From: Streptomyces rhizoryzae
GTDB lineage: Bacteria > Actinomycetota > Actinomycetes > Streptomycetales > Streptomycetaceae
Reading direction: 5' to 3'
DNA: 64,000 bases
NCBI RefSeq assembly: GCF_023155275.1
Contig: NZ_JALMUV010000028.1
Span: 39,596 to 103,595, forward strand
Made by a program: the position numbers and the translations under genes. Below, piece by piece: positions 1 to 8,940 of this stretch. Positions within the stretch are counted from its first letter, which is position 1; the number at the start of each line of letters is the position of its first letter. Below the pieces are notes generated by a model, which was not told the DNA's origin, made no database searches, and saw nothing but the letters and a program-made list of their open reading frames with translations.

Positions 1-1
1 C

Positions 2-580
2 GTCGCCGGCACCGCCGTCGGCGCCCTGGCCGGCGCCCTCGGCGGCGCCGCCGACCGCACCGTCATGCGCCTGGTCGACCTCTTCTCCTCCGTACCGCAC
101 CTGCTGCTCGGCATCTTCATCGTCGCCATGTTCCGGCCCGGCGTCTGGCCCGTGATCCTCTCCGTGGCACTCACCCACTGGCTGTCCACCGCCCGGATCG
201 TCCGCGCCGAAGTCCTCTCCCTGCGCTCCCGCCCCTACCTCGACGCCGCCCTGACCGGCGGCGCCTCCCGGTGGCGGATCACCGTCCGCCACCTGCTGCC
301 CGCCGTCCTGCCGCAGGCCGGCCTCGCCGCCGTCCTGATGGTGCCGCACGCCATCTGGCACGAATCCGCGCTGTCCTTCCTCGGCCTCGGCCTGCCCGCC
401 CACGAGGCCAGCCTCGGCATCATGGCCAACGCCGCCCGCAGCTCCCTGCTCGCCGGCGACTGGTGGCCCACCCTCTTCCCCGGCCTCTTCCTCATCGTCC
501 CCACCCTCGCCGTCGCGGGCCTGGCCGGCGCCTGGCGGGAACGGCTCAACCCCCGCCGCCGATCGGAGCTCACGCTGTGA
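2..580 (+). CDS. Dipeptide/oligopeptide ABC transporter permease (DppC/OppC type), 5' partial
   Basis: The reading frame is open from the window edge, so the N-terminus is missing and the first ATG at 65 is probably internal. The visible part is the C-terminal half of a binding-protein-dependent transport permease with several hydrophobic segments. The EAA loop that docks the ATPases is visible as GGASRWRITVRHLLPAVLPQ, followed by the usual SALSFLGLGLP-type segment. The stop overlaps the GTG start of the next gene (GTGA), and two ATPases follow, which is the standard Dpp/Opp/Nik operon order. The substrate (peptide, nickel or other) cannot be read from this fragment. Confidence 0.9.
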   Translation, partial: VAGTAVGALAGALGGAADRTVMRLVDLFSSVPHLLLGIFIVAMFRPGVWPVILSVALTHWLSTARIVRAEVLSLRSRPYLDAALTGGASRWRITVRHLLPAVLPQAGLAAVLMVPHAIWHESALSFLGLGLPAHEASLGIMANAARSSLLAGDWWPTLFPGLFLIVPTLAVAGLAGAWRERLNPRRRSELTL

Positions 581-1578
581 CCGCCGCCGACCCCGCCCCC
601 GCGCCCCTGCTCACCGTCCGCGGCCTGACCGTCCGCTTCCGGATGCCCCGCGGCCGGTCCGTCGCCGCCGTCACCGACGCCGCCTTCGACCTCGCCCCCG
701 GCAGCTGCCTCGTCCTCGTCGGCGAGAGCGGCTGCGGCAAATCCGTCCTCGCCTCGGCCCTCCTCGGCCTGCTGCCCGGCAACGCCGAGGCCACCGGCAC
801 CGCCCGCCTCACCGACCGCCACGGCAGCACCGACCTGCTCACCGCCCCCGAAGCCGAACTGGCCCGCACGGTCCGCGGCCGCCGCATCGGCCTCATCCCG
901 CAGAGCCCCGCCGCCCACCTCACCCCCGTCCGCACCGTCCGCTCCCAACTGGAGGAAACGGTGCGGGAGTTGACCGGAACCCCGCGCGGCACCGCACTGC
1001 GGGCGGCCGCCGTCCGCACCGCCGCCCGCGCCGCCTTCCCCGCAGACCACCTCGACCGCTACCCCCACCAGCTCTCCGGCGGCCTCGCCCAGCGCGCCGC
1101 CACCGCCCTCGCCCTGGCCGGCGACGCCCCGCTGCTGCTCGCCGACGAACCGACCACCGGCCTCGACCGCGAGTTGGTGGACCGCACCACCGACGAACTC
1201 CGCCGGCACACCCGGGCCGGCCACGCCCTGCTGATGATCACCCACGACCTGGCGGCCGCCGAACGCATCGCCGACCGGGTCGCCGTGATGTACGCCGGCC
1301 GCATCGTCGAACTCGCCGACGCCCGCCGCTTCTTCGGCACCCCCGGCCCCCGCCACCCCTACGCCCGTGCCCTCCTCGACGCCCTGCCCGACCGTGCCTT
1401 CACCCCCCTCCCCGGCATGCCGCCCGAACTCGGCGCCCTGCCGCCCGGCTGCGCCTTCGCCGCCCGCTGCGACCGCGCCACCCCCGCCTGCGCCACGCCC
1501 CCCGCACTCCGCGACGGCGTCGCCTGCCACCACCCGGTGCCGCCCGACAGGGAGACCGACCATGCTCGAACTGCGTGA
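577..1578 (+). CDS. ABC transporter ATP-binding protein, OppD/DppD type
   Basis: This 333-residue ATPase energises the importer whose permease lies just upstream. Walker A is GESGCGKS, the signature is LSGGLAQR and Walker B is LLLADEPTTGLD. The C-terminus carries the Cys-containing oligopeptide-transporter tail (PPGCAFAARCDRATPAC) typical of OppD/DppD. The GTG at 577 was chosen because it forms a GTGA overlap with the permease stop and begins just before the ABC domain; the longer frame upstream is antiparallel noise over the permease gene. The next ATPase starts inside its last codons. Translational coupling of all three genes is likely. Confidence 0.92.
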   Translation: MTAADPAPAPLLTVRGLTVRFRMPRGRSVAAVTDAAFDLAPGSCLVLVGESGCGKSVLASALLGLLPGNAEATGTARLTDRHGSTDLLTAPEAELARTVRGRRIGLIPQSPAAHLTPVRTVRSQLEETVRELTGTPRGTALRAAAVRTAARAAFPADHLDRYPHQLSGGLAQRAATALALAGDAPLLLADEPTTGLDRELVDRTTDELRRHTRAGHALLMITHDLAAAERIADRVAVMYAGRIVELADARRFFGTPGPRHPYARALLDALPDRAFTPLPGMPPELGALPPGCAFAARCDRATPACATPPALRDGVACHHPVPPDRETDHARTA

Positions 1579-2242
1579 CATCATCGCCGGCTACGACCGC
1601 CGCACGCCCGTCCTGCGCGGCGTCTCCCTCACCCTCGCCCCCGGCGAGGCGGTCGGCCTGCTCGGCCCCAGCGGCTGCGGCAAGTCCACCCTCGCCCGGG
1701 TCGCCGCCCTGCTCCACCGCCCCGACGCCGGCACCGTCGTCCTGGACGGCACCCCCGCCCGCGGCTGGCGCCACCGGGCACCCCGCGCCCAGCGCACCGC
1801 CTTCGGCGTCCTCTTCCAGCAGCCCCGGCTCTCCGCCGACCCCCGACTGCGGCTCGCCGACCTGATCGCCGAACCCCTCCGCGCCACCGGCCGCCCGGCC
1901 GAAGTCGCCTCCCGGCTGGACGAGTTGGCGCCCCTGGTCGGCCTCGGCGGCGACCTGCTCACCCGCCGCCCGCACGAGGTCAGTGACGGCCAGCTGCAAC
2001 GCGCCTGCCTGGCCCGCGCCCTCGTCCTGCGCCCCCGCTGGCTGATCTGCGACGAGATGACCGCGATGCTGGACGCCTCCACCACCGCCGCCCTGGTGGC
2101 CGTCGTCGAGACCTACCGCCGCGAGACCGGTGCCGGCGTGCTCGCCGTCGGCCACGACCGCACCCTCCTGCACCGCTGGTGCGACCGCACCGTCCACTGG
2201 ACGGACCTCGCCCCCGCCCCCGCAAACCCCGGCGCCGCCTGA
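1562..2242 (+). CDS. ABC transporter ATP-binding protein, OppF/DppF type (short)
   Basis: This 226-residue second ATPase of the peptide or nickel-type importer has Walker A GPSGCGKST and Walker B WLICDEMTAMLD. Its signature reads VSDGQLQRA rather than LSGGQ, a mild deviation seen in OppF/NikE-like subunits. It lacks the C-terminal oligopeptide-transporter extension present in its partner, hence the short length. The ATG at 1562 has a GGGAG ribosome site about six bases upstream and overlaps the end of the preceding gene by 17 bases, so the two ATPases are probably made in fixed ratio and form a heterodimer. Confidence 0.9.
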   Translation: MLELRDIIAGYDRRTPVLRGVSLTLAPGEAVGLLGPSGCGKSTLARVAALLHRPDAGTVVLDGTPARGWRHRAPRAQRTAFGVLFQQPRLSADPRLRLADLIAEPLRATGRPAEVASRLDELAPLVGLGGDLLTRRPHEVSDGQLQRACLARALVLRPRWLICDEMTAMLDASTTAALVAVVETYRRETGAGVLAVGHDRTLLHRWCDRTVHWTDLAPAPANPGAA

Positions 2243-2295
2243 TCACCGCCGCCTACGATGGGCCGCGCGTGACCCATGGGGAGACAGGAGCGGAC

Positions 2296-2814
2296 GTGAC
2301 CGAAGAGACGACCACCGGGGCCGGCACCGACAGGGCGATCACGGGGGCCGGCGCCGACGCGCCGGCGGCGACCGGGGCCGGTGGCGGAAGCGGCGCGCCG
2401 TTCGCCGTGCCGGTCACCGTCCGCGGCTACGAGACCGACACCCAGGGCCACCTCAACCAGAGCGTCTACCTCCAGTACGCCGAACACGCCCGCTGGTCCG
2501 CCCTCCAGGCCGCCGGCATCCCCCAGGCCACGCTGGTGGCCGGCGGTATCGGCCCGGTCACCCTCGAAACCACCATCCGCTACCGGCGCGAACTCCGCGC
2601 CGGAGACGAGGTCGAGGTCAGCTGCCGGTTCGTGTGGAGCGAGGGAAAGACGTTCACGATCGAGCAGACCGTCCGCAAGGCCGACGGCACCCCCGCCGCC
2701 GAGATCAGCGCGGTCTGCGGCATCCTCGACCTCACCGCCCGCCGCCTCGTCCCCGACCCCCGCGCGGCCCTGCGCCCCCTCGCGACCGACCCGGGGGTGC
2801 TGGGGCTGGGGTAG
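2296..2814 (+). CDS. Acyl-CoA thioesterase, hotdog fold (4HBT-like)
   Basis: A 172-residue protein with a poorly conserved Thr/Ala/Gly-rich N-terminus followed by a hotdog thioesterase domain. The family motif of an acidic residue before G-H-x-N is visible as ETDTQGHLNQSVYLQYAEHAR, matching 4-hydroxybenzoyl-CoA-type and YbgC-type thioesterases that hydrolyse acyl-CoA. The GTG at 2296 is supported by AGGAG five bases upstream; a longer frame from 2179 would overlap the ABC gene. Its natural acyl group cannot be inferred. It lies 53 bases after the importer operon but probably has its own role. Confidence 0.85.
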   Translation: MTEETTTGAGTDRAITGAGADAPAATGAGGGSGAPFAVPVTVRGYETDTQGHLNQSVYLQYAEHARWSALQAAGIPQATLVAGGIGPVTLETTIRYRRELRAGDEVEVSCRFVWSEGKTFTIEQTVRKADGTPAAEISAVCGILDLTARRLVPDPRAALRPLATDPGVLGLG

Positions 2815-3473
2815 GACGCGGGGCGGGGGAGGAGCGCCGCTGGGGGCGGCTCGTGGGCGGGGCCCCGGGGGCCCTCGGGGCGGGGCCCCTGGGGGTGGGT
2901 CGAACGGATCCCGTAGGGGTGGCGAAGCCCCCCTGCGGGGCCCCAACGCCCGGGACCGCGGCGGATATTCCGGAGCAGCCCGGCACCCGGGGCGCTCGGG
3001 CCCGGCACCCGAAGGCGCCCGGCACCCGGAGCAGCCCGGCACCCGAAGGCGTTCGCTCCCGTTACCCGGAGACGCCCGGCCCCGCCTGCCCCTCCGACCC
3101 GCCACCACACCCCCCACCCCCGCGCTCCCGACCCGCACCCCCGCGCAGCGGCACCCCTCCCGCGCCCAGCCCCGCGCAGCGGTCCGTACACCCCACCCAC
3201 CGCCCCGCGCAGCGGCCCCCGCCCCCAGCGCCCCACGGCGCCCCGCGCCACGCCCCACAGCCACCCCCCACGCCGGAAGACCCGACAACGCGGGAGGCCC
3301 GTCCAGCACCGCGCACCGGCGCTACTCTGACGGGATACGTACCGATATCAGCGCTGATTCCCTCTTCCTCAAGCCGTCCGGCCGTCCGGCCGCCCGACGG
3401 GCCGGAAGCAGCCGCACCCGGCCGGCCCGCCGCCTACCGACCCGCCTCCGCCCGGTGTGAAAGGACCCCGCCG
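2815..3473. repeat. Non-coding, repeat-rich gap with hairpin
   Basis: No convincing gene is visible. A hairpin (2910-2919 pairing with 2930-2939, one mismatch) can terminate the thioesterase transcript. From about 2974 to 3080 the element CCCGGCACCCG recurs four times with variable spacers. From 3140 the 12-mer CCCGCGCAGCGG occurs at 3140, 3171 and 3204. These are degenerate direct repeats. Composition becomes more AT-rich after 3320, where a promoter and operator for the next genes may lie. Confidence 0.5.
3347..3358. promoter_or_regulatory. Palindrome, candidate operator
   Basis: ATCAGCGCTGAT is a perfect 12-bp palindrome in the only AT-richer stretch of this gap, about 115 bases upstream of the start at 3474. 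The position suggests a repressor site for the short ORF and FGGY kinase. The regulator is unknown. Confidence 0.4.
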
Positions 3474-3680
3474 ATGTCCGTACGCACCATCGAGGCCGGC
3501 ACCACCGCCACCACGTCCGCGGTCTCCGACGACCAGGGCAGCGAGATCGCCGTCTCCCGCCTCGCCACCGGCCTCCAGCGCGCCGCCGAGACCTACGTCC
3601 CCTTCCGGCGCCCCCGGCAGCCCCACCCCGCACACGCCGCCTGCTCCACCGCCCTCCACCAGGACTCCGGCGCCTCGCGC
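3474..3680 (+). pseudogene. Short ORF with good start, possibly a truncated gene
   Basis: The ATG at 3474 has AAAGGA eight bases upstream and opens with a plausible protein (MSVRTIEAGTTATTSAVSDD) whose codons nearly all end in G or C. After roughly residue 45 (AAETYVPFRR) the sequence becomes Pro/Arg/His-rich and non-protein-like, and the frame runs on into the FGGY kinase gene to a stop at 3945-3947. I do not recognise a family. The simplest reading is the surviving 5' end of a gene whose body was deleted, in the place where a partner enzyme of the sugar kinase would be expected. A genuine short peptide is possible. The end given is where coding character fades. Confidence 0.3.
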
Positions 3681-3814
3681 AACCCCGCCCGCGCCACCGG
3701 CCGACGCGACCCCGCCCGCACCACCCGGCGCCCGCACCCCGCCACCCCCCCACGCCCCCCGCCGCACCGACCCCACGCACCACCCCGCCCAGCCCCCCGC
3801 CCCTGGAGGCATCC

Positions 3815-5317
3815 GTGTCTGACCCGCACGCCCCCCCCCCCCCCCCCGACGCCATCTGGCTCGGCCTCGACCTCGGCCCCCGGAGCGCCCGCTGCCTCGC
3901 CGTCGACGGCACCGGCGCCCTCCTCGCCACCGCCGCCCGCCCCCTGACCGGCCACCGCACCGGCAACCGCCACGAACAGGACCCCGCCACCTGGTGGCCC
4001 GCGCTCGCCGAAGCCTGCCGCGAAGCCCTCACCGGACTCGACCCCCACCGCATCCGCGGCCTGGCCCTCGACGGCACCTCCGGCACCATCCTCCTCACCG
4101 ACCCCCACGGCACCCCCCGCACCCCCGCCCTCATGTACGACGACGGCCGCGCCACCGACCAGGCCGCAACCTGCACCGCGGCCGGCGCCCACCTCTGGCG
4201 GGACCTCGGCTACCGCACCATGCCGCCCACCTGGGCCCTGCCCAAACTCCGCTGGCTCCTCGACCACGACCCCACCCTCGCCACCGGCTCCCGCCTCCTC
4301 CACCAGACCGACCTCATCGCCTGGCAACTCGCCGGCCGCCAACTCCCCAGCGACACCAGCCACGCCCTCACCACCGGCTACCACCTCCTCGACGAACGCT
4401 GGCCCCACGACGTCCTCGACACCCTCGCCATCCCCACCGGCCTGCTGCCCGACGTCGTCCGCCCCGGCACCGTCCTCGGCACCGTCACCCCCGGAGCCGC
4501 CGACGCCACCGGCATCCCCGCCGGCACCGCCATCGTCGCCGGCATGACCAACGACTGCGCCGCCCAGATCGGCGCCGGCGCCCTCACCCCCGGCGCCTGG
4601 AACGCCGCCCTCGGCACCACCCTCGTCCTCAAGGGCACCAGCGACCACCTCGTCCGCGACCCCGCCGGCCTCGTCCACTGCCACCGCGGCCCCGCCGGCA
4701 CCTGGCTGCCCGGCGGCGCCTCCAACAGCGGCGCCGGCGTCATCTCCCACTACTTCCACGGCGAGAACCTCGACGTCCTCACCGAACAGGCCGCCGCCCA
4801 GGACCCCGACGCCGTCGCCTACCCCCTCGTCTCCACCGGCGGCGAACGCTTCCCCTTCCGCGCCCCCGAAGCCGAACCCTTCATCCTCGGCGCCACCCCC
4901 ACCCGCGCCGCCGAGTTCCACGCCTACCTCCTCGGCGTCGCCTGCCTGGAACGCCTCTGCTTCGACTACCTCGACCACCTCGGCGCCCCCACCGCCGGCC
5001 CCCTCACCTACACCGGCGGCGCCGCCCGCAACACCTACTGGTGCCGGCTGCGCGCCGAAGTCCTCGGCCGCACCGTCCACGTACCCGAACACGCCGACAG
5101 CGCCCTCGGCATGGCCGTCCTCGCCGCCACCTCCGCCGGCACCGGCCGGGCCGCGACCGCCGCCGCCATGCTCCGCCCCGGCACCGAGATCCGCCCCGCC
5201 CCCGACCGCACCGCCCGCCACCTCCCCGCCTACCGCCGCTTCGTCACCGAACTCACCGACCGCGGCTGGCTCGACCCCGCCGTCGCCGACCACGCCCTCA
5301 GCAGGACCGCACCGTGA
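3815..5317 (+). CDS. FGGY-family carbohydrate kinase (xylulokinase/ribulokinase-like)
   Basis: A 500-residue ATP-dependent sugar kinase. The N-terminal phosphate motif (GLDLGPRSARCLAVDG), the LALDGTSGTILLTD strand, the TDLIAWQLAG segment and the C-terminal ATP-binding glycines (TGGAARNTYWCRL, then DSALGMAVLAA) are all present. GTG at 3815 follows TGGAGG by five bases. Codons 6-11 lie in a run of 17 C residues (3831-3847) coding for a proline stretch, so a single slipped base would abolish the protein. The sugar is not predictable. It is distinct from the second FGGY kinase at 16684-18114. It converges on lysX through a shared terminator. Confidence 0.88.
   Translation: MSDPHAPPPPPDAIWLGLDLGPRSARCLAVDGTGALLATAARPLTGHRTGNRHEQDPATWWPALAEACREALTGLDPHRIRGLALDGTSGTILLTDPHGTPRTPALMYDDGRATDQAATCTAAGAHLWRDLGYRTMPPTWALPKLRWLLDHDPTLATGSRLLHQTDLIAWQLAGRQLPSDTSHALTTGYHLLDERWPHDVLDTLAIPTGLLPDVVRPGTVLGTVTPGAADATGIPAGTAIVAGMTNDCAAQIGAGALTPGAWNAALGTTLVLKGTSDHLVRDPAGLVHCHRGPAGTWLPGGASNSGAGVISHYFHGENLDVLTEQAAAQDPDAVAYPLVSTGGERFPFRAPEAEPFILGATPTRAAEFHAYLLGVACLERLCFDYLDHLGAPTAGPLTYTGGAARNTYWCRLRAEVLGRTVHVPEHADSALGMAVLAATSAGTGRAATAAAMLRPGTEIRPAPDRTARHLPAYRRFVTELTDRGWLDPAVADHALSRTAP
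3831..3847. repeat. 17-base poly-C tract inside the kinase start region
   Basis: An uninterrupted run of 17 C residues within codons 6-11 of the FGGY kinase. It is a site of likely replication slippage or sequencing length error. Confidence 0.9.
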
Positions 5318-5400
5318 CCCACGCCCCCCCCGTCCGCCACGGCGAAACCGCCCGGCACGCGGAGCACACGCCCACAGGAGAAGACCCGCACACACGAAAA

Positions 5401-5439
5401 GCGCCGGGCGGGCCGGAAAGAATCCAGCCCGCCCGGCGC
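5401..5439. terminator. Bidirectional terminator hairpin, kinase / lysX
   Basis: A perfect 13-bp stem (5401-5413 with 5427-5439) with a 13-base loop. On the minus strand it is followed by TTTT, giving a classic intrinsic terminator for lysX. It sits between two convergent stop codons. Confidence 0.85.
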
Positions 5440-5461
5440 CCGAGGCCCCAGGCCCGGCGCG

Positions 5462-8400
5462 TCAGCGCCTCCGCACCAGCGGGAACGGCAGCGTCTCCCG
5501 GATCGACAGACCCGTCAGGAACATCACCAGCCGGTCCACACCGATCCCCAGACCACCCGTCGGCGGCATCGCGTACTCCAGCGCCTGGAGGAAGTCCTCG
5601 TCCAGCTCCATCGCCTCCGGGTCACCGCCCGCCGCCAGCAGCGACTGCGCGGTCAACCGCCGCCGCTGCTCCACCGGATCGGTCAGTTCCGAATACGCGG
5701 TACCCAGCTCCGTACCGAACGCCACCAGGTCCCAGCGCTCCGCCACCCGCGGGTCCTTCCGGTGCTGGCGGGTCAGCGGCGAGACATCCGTCGGGAAGTC
5801 CTTGTAGAACGTCGGCAGCGTGGTCTTCTCCTCCACCAGCCGCTCGTACATCTCCAGGACCACGTCGCCCCGGCCCATCTCCGGAGTGACCGGCACCGAC
5901 GCCCCCAGGCACAGCCGCCGCAGCACATCCGGCTCGGTGTCCGCGGTGACCTCCTCGCCCAGCGCCTCCGAGATCGCCCCGTACACCGTCTTCACCGGCC
6001 ACACACCCGAGATGTCGTGCTCGACCAGCCGCCCGTTCTTGTCCGCCTTGCGGGCCGTGGCGCTGCCGAACGCGGCGACCGCCGCACCCTGGATCAACTC
6101 CCGGGTCAGGTCGAGCATCACGTCGTAGTCGGCGAACGCCTGGTACGCCTCCAGCATCGTGAACTCGGGATTGTGCTTGTACGAGATGCCCTCGTTCCGG
6201 AACGTCCGCCCCATCTCGAAGACCTTCTCCATACCGCCCACGCACAGCCGCTTCAGATACAGCTCCGGCGCGATCCGCAGATACAGGTCCAGGTCGTAGG
6301 CGTTGATGTGGGTGTGGAACGGACGGGCGTTGGCACCACCGTGGATCTGCTGGAGCATCGGCGTCTCGACCTCCAGGTAACCCCGGTCGATCAGCCCCTG
6401 CCGCAGCGCCTGCACCGCCGTGCTCCGGGCCCGCACGGTGTCCCGCGCGTCCGGCGAGACGACCAGGTCCACATACCGCTGGCGGACCTTCGCCTCCGGA
6501 TCCGACAGTCCGCGCCGCTTGTCCGGCAGCGGCCGCAGGCACTTCGCCGTCAGCCGCCACCCGGTGACGAACACCGTCAGCTCACCGCGGTCGCTCGCCC
6601 CGACCTCGCCCTCGGCCTCGATGTGGTCACCGAGATCCACATCCGTACCGAACCGCTCCAGCAGCTCCGCGCCGCTGTCCGCCCGGGTCAGCGCCACCTG
6701 AAGATCGCCCGACCAGTCGCGCAGCACCGCGAACAGCACCCCGCCGTGGTCCCGGACCAGCAGCACCCGCCCGGCGACCGTCACCGTCTTGCCGGTACGC
6801 GCCCCCGCCGCGGTCTCGCCGTACTCCTCGCGGACCTGGCCGAGCGTGTGCGTCCGCTGCACGCCCACCGGATACGGATCGGTGCCCGCGTCCCGCAGCC
6901 GCTCCAGCTTCCGGTGCCGCACCCGCACCTGCTCCGGCAGCGCCGCCAGCTCCCGCTCGCGCTGCTCCTCCGCCGTGGCCGGCTCCGACTCCACCAGACC
7001 CAGCTCGTCCAGCGACGGCAGACCCGCCGTGCTCGCCGGGGCCAGCACCCGCTTCTGGTGCCCCTTGCCCCACAGCTTGCCCAGACTCGGCACCGCCACG
7101 TAGCCCTCGGCGATACCCGACGCCAGCGCGATCCGGGCGAGCGCACCGGCATCCGCGTAGCACAGGAACCGCGGGTACCACTCCGGGTGGTACTTCGAGT
7201 TCGACCGGTACAGCGCCTCCAGCTGCCACCAGCGCGAGAAGAACAGCAGCAGCCGCCGCCACACCTTCAGCACCGGACCGGCACCGATCCGGGAACCCTC
7301 CTCGAACGCCGACCGGAACACCGCGAAGTTCAGCGAGATCCGCCGCACCCCCAGCGCCCCGCCCTGCGCGCACAGCTGGGCGACCATGAACTCCATCACG
7401 CCGTTCGGCGCACTGCGGTCGCGCCGCATCACATCCAGCGAGATGCCGTCCTTGCCCCACGGCACGAACGACAGCAGCGCGATCATCTTCCCGTCGCCGT
7501 CGAACGCCTCCGCCAGCAGGCAGTCACCGTCCTGCTCGTCCCCGAGCCGGTCCAGCGCCATCGAGAAACCACGCTCGGTCTCGGTGTCCCGCCAGGCATC
7601 CGCCCGGTGGATGACCTCCTGCATCTCCGCCTCGGTCAGCTCCGCGTGCCGCCGCACCCGGAACGTCGCCCCGGTGCGCTGCACACGGTTGACGGCCTGC
7701 CGCGTGACCCGCATGTCCCGGCCGTCCAGGTCGAACTCCGGGATGTGCAGGATCGCCTCGTCACCGAGCTGGAGAGCGCCCAGCCCGGCCCGCGCGAACG
7801 CCTTCGCGCCGTCCTCACTGGCCCCCATCACCGCCGGCTGCCAGCCGTACCGGCCGGCCACGTCCAGCCACGCGTCGATCGCCGGACCCCACGCCTCCCG
7901 GTCACCGACCGGATCACCACTGGCCAGGCAGACCCCGGCCTCCACCCGGTACGTCACCGCGGCCTTGCCGCTCGGCGAGAACACCACCGCCTTGTCCCGG
8001 CGGGTCGCGAAGTACCCCAGCGAGTCCTGGCTGCCGTACTTCGACAGCAGCGCCCGGATCCGGGCCTCCTCGTCACCGTGCAGCGCCGCTTCCATCCGCT
8101 GCGAACGGAACAGCGCCGCCGCCGCGTTCAGCAGCGCCAGCGCACCCAGCAGTCCCAGCAGGGTGCCGATCCAGTGCGCCGGGTGCCCCTCGACGATCCG
8201 GCCGCCGACCAGCCCGCCGCAGACCCGGTTCGCCGCCCACAGCAGGCGGTTGCCGCCGCCGCGCTCCAGCGAACCGGGCGCCAGCGACACCAGCCCCCAG
8301 CCGATCAGCACCGCCACCACGAGCCCGCCGGCCAGCACCAGCGCGGCCCGCAGGAACGCCCCGCGCCGGGTGATCGCGTAGAACTCGCGGTGCGAGACCA

Positions 8401-8779
8401 GCAGCAGCACCAGCGCCCCGGCGCACAGCACCAGCGAGAAGCCGAACTCCCAGTACCCCGCGGCCAGGAACAGCGCGTCGGCGAGGACGTTCAGCACCAT
8501 GTACGCGACCACGAACCACAGCGCCACCCGTTTCCGCGCGGTCATCGCGGCGGCCAGGAGGAAGAGGAACGCGGCGTAAGCGAAGTTCGGGGCCACCGGG
8601 ATCGTGAGCGTGTCCAGCCAGTAGATCACCGAGTGGAGTGCGCGCCGAAGGGGCCCGATCAGCGCTGTCAGGGCACAGAAAAGGCCCAGCACGCTGAAGA
8701 TGATGGCGAAGCCATTGGGGACGCGGCGCCGGAAGCGCCGCCACCCCGTGAGTTGATCCTGGTCCTGCACGGTGCTCAT
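5462..8779 (-). CDS. lysX: Bifunctional lysylphosphatidylglycerol synthetase / lysyl-tRNA synthetase LysX
   Basis: A 1105-residue membrane fusion enzyme. About 230 N-terminal residues contain six or seven membrane segments. Then comes a DUF2156/MprF transferase domain (roughly 240-590) that moves lysine from Lys-tRNA to phosphatidylglycerol. The C-terminal 480 residues are a complete class II lysyl-tRNA synthetase: an OB-fold anticodon domain, motif 2 near FRNEGISYKHNPEFTMLEAY and motif 3 GLGIGVDRLVMFL at the end. In mycobacteria this architecture (LysX) supplies its own charged tRNA and lowers surface negative charge, giving resistance to cationic peptides. The ATG at 8779 begins MSTVQDQDQL, just before the first membrane segment. 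It ends at a strong intrinsic terminator. Confidence 0.95.
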   Translation of the reverse strand: MSTVQDQDQLTGWRRFRRRVPNGFAIIFSVLGLFCALTALIGPLRRALHSVIYWLDTLTIPVAPNFAYAAFLFLLAAAMTARKRVALWFVVAYMVLNVLADALFLAAGYWEFGFSLVLCAGALVLLLVSHREFYAITRRGAFLRAALVLAGGLVVAVLIGWGLVSLAPGSLERGGGNRLLWAANRVCGGLVGGRIVEGHPAHWIGTLLGLLGALALLNAAAALFRSQRMEAALHGDEEARIRALLSKYGSQDSLGYFATRRDKAVVFSPSGKAAVTYRVEAGVCLASGDPVGDREAWGPAIDAWLDVAGRYGWQPAVMGASEDGAKAFARAGLGALQLGDEAILHIPEFDLDGRDMRVTRQAVNRVQRTGATFRVRRHAELTEAEMQEVIHRADAWRDTETERGFSMALDRLGDEQDGDCLLAEAFDGDGKMIALLSFVPWGKDGISLDVMRRDRSAPNGVMEFMVAQLCAQGGALGVRRISLNFAVFRSAFEEGSRIGAGPVLKVWRRLLLFFSRWWQLEALYRSNSKYHPEWYPRFLCYADAGALARIALASGIAEGYVAVPSLGKLWGKGHQKRVLAPASTAGLPSLDELGLVESEPATAEEQRERELAALPEQVRVRHRKLERLRDAGTDPYPVGVQRTHTLGQVREEYGETAAGARTGKTVTVAGRVLLVRDHGGVLFAVLRDWSGDLQVALTRADSGAELLERFGTDVDLGDHIEAEGEVGASDRGELTVFVTGWRLTAKCLRPLPDKRRGLSDPEAKVRQRYVDLVVSPDARDTVRARSTAVQALRQGLIDRGYLEVETPMLQQIHGGANARPFHTHINAYDLDLYLRIAPELYLKRLCVGGMEKVFEMGRTFRNEGISYKHNPEFTMLEAYQAFADYDVMLDLTRELIQGAAVAAFGSATARKADKNGRLVEHDISGVWPVKTVYGAISEALGEEVTADTEPDVLRRLCLGASVPVTPEMGRGDVVLEMYERLVEEKTTLPTFYKDFPTDVSPLTRQHRKDPRVAERWDLVAFGTELGTAYSELTDPVEQRRRLTAQSLLAAGGDPEAMELDEDFLQALEYAMPPTGGLGIGVDRLVMFLTGLSIRETLPFPLVRRR

Positions 8780-8940
8780 TCCGTCACATTAGGCTCTGAA
8801 AAGGGGTCGGCAGCCCGACACGAGGCGCGCGCTCTCCGCCTCCGGCCCACTGCCGCTGCGACCGGGCGACCTTCCGGTCTCCGGCCCCGTCCCCTGGGTT
8901 GTCTGTCCCTCGCAGGGAGGGTTGGGCGACCACCACAGGG

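Noticed and set aside
235..1584. A 449-codon Gly/Ala-rich frame antisense to the ABC importer
   Set aside because: Composition is that of an antisense shadow of a GC-rich gene; the plus-strand genes have full motifs.
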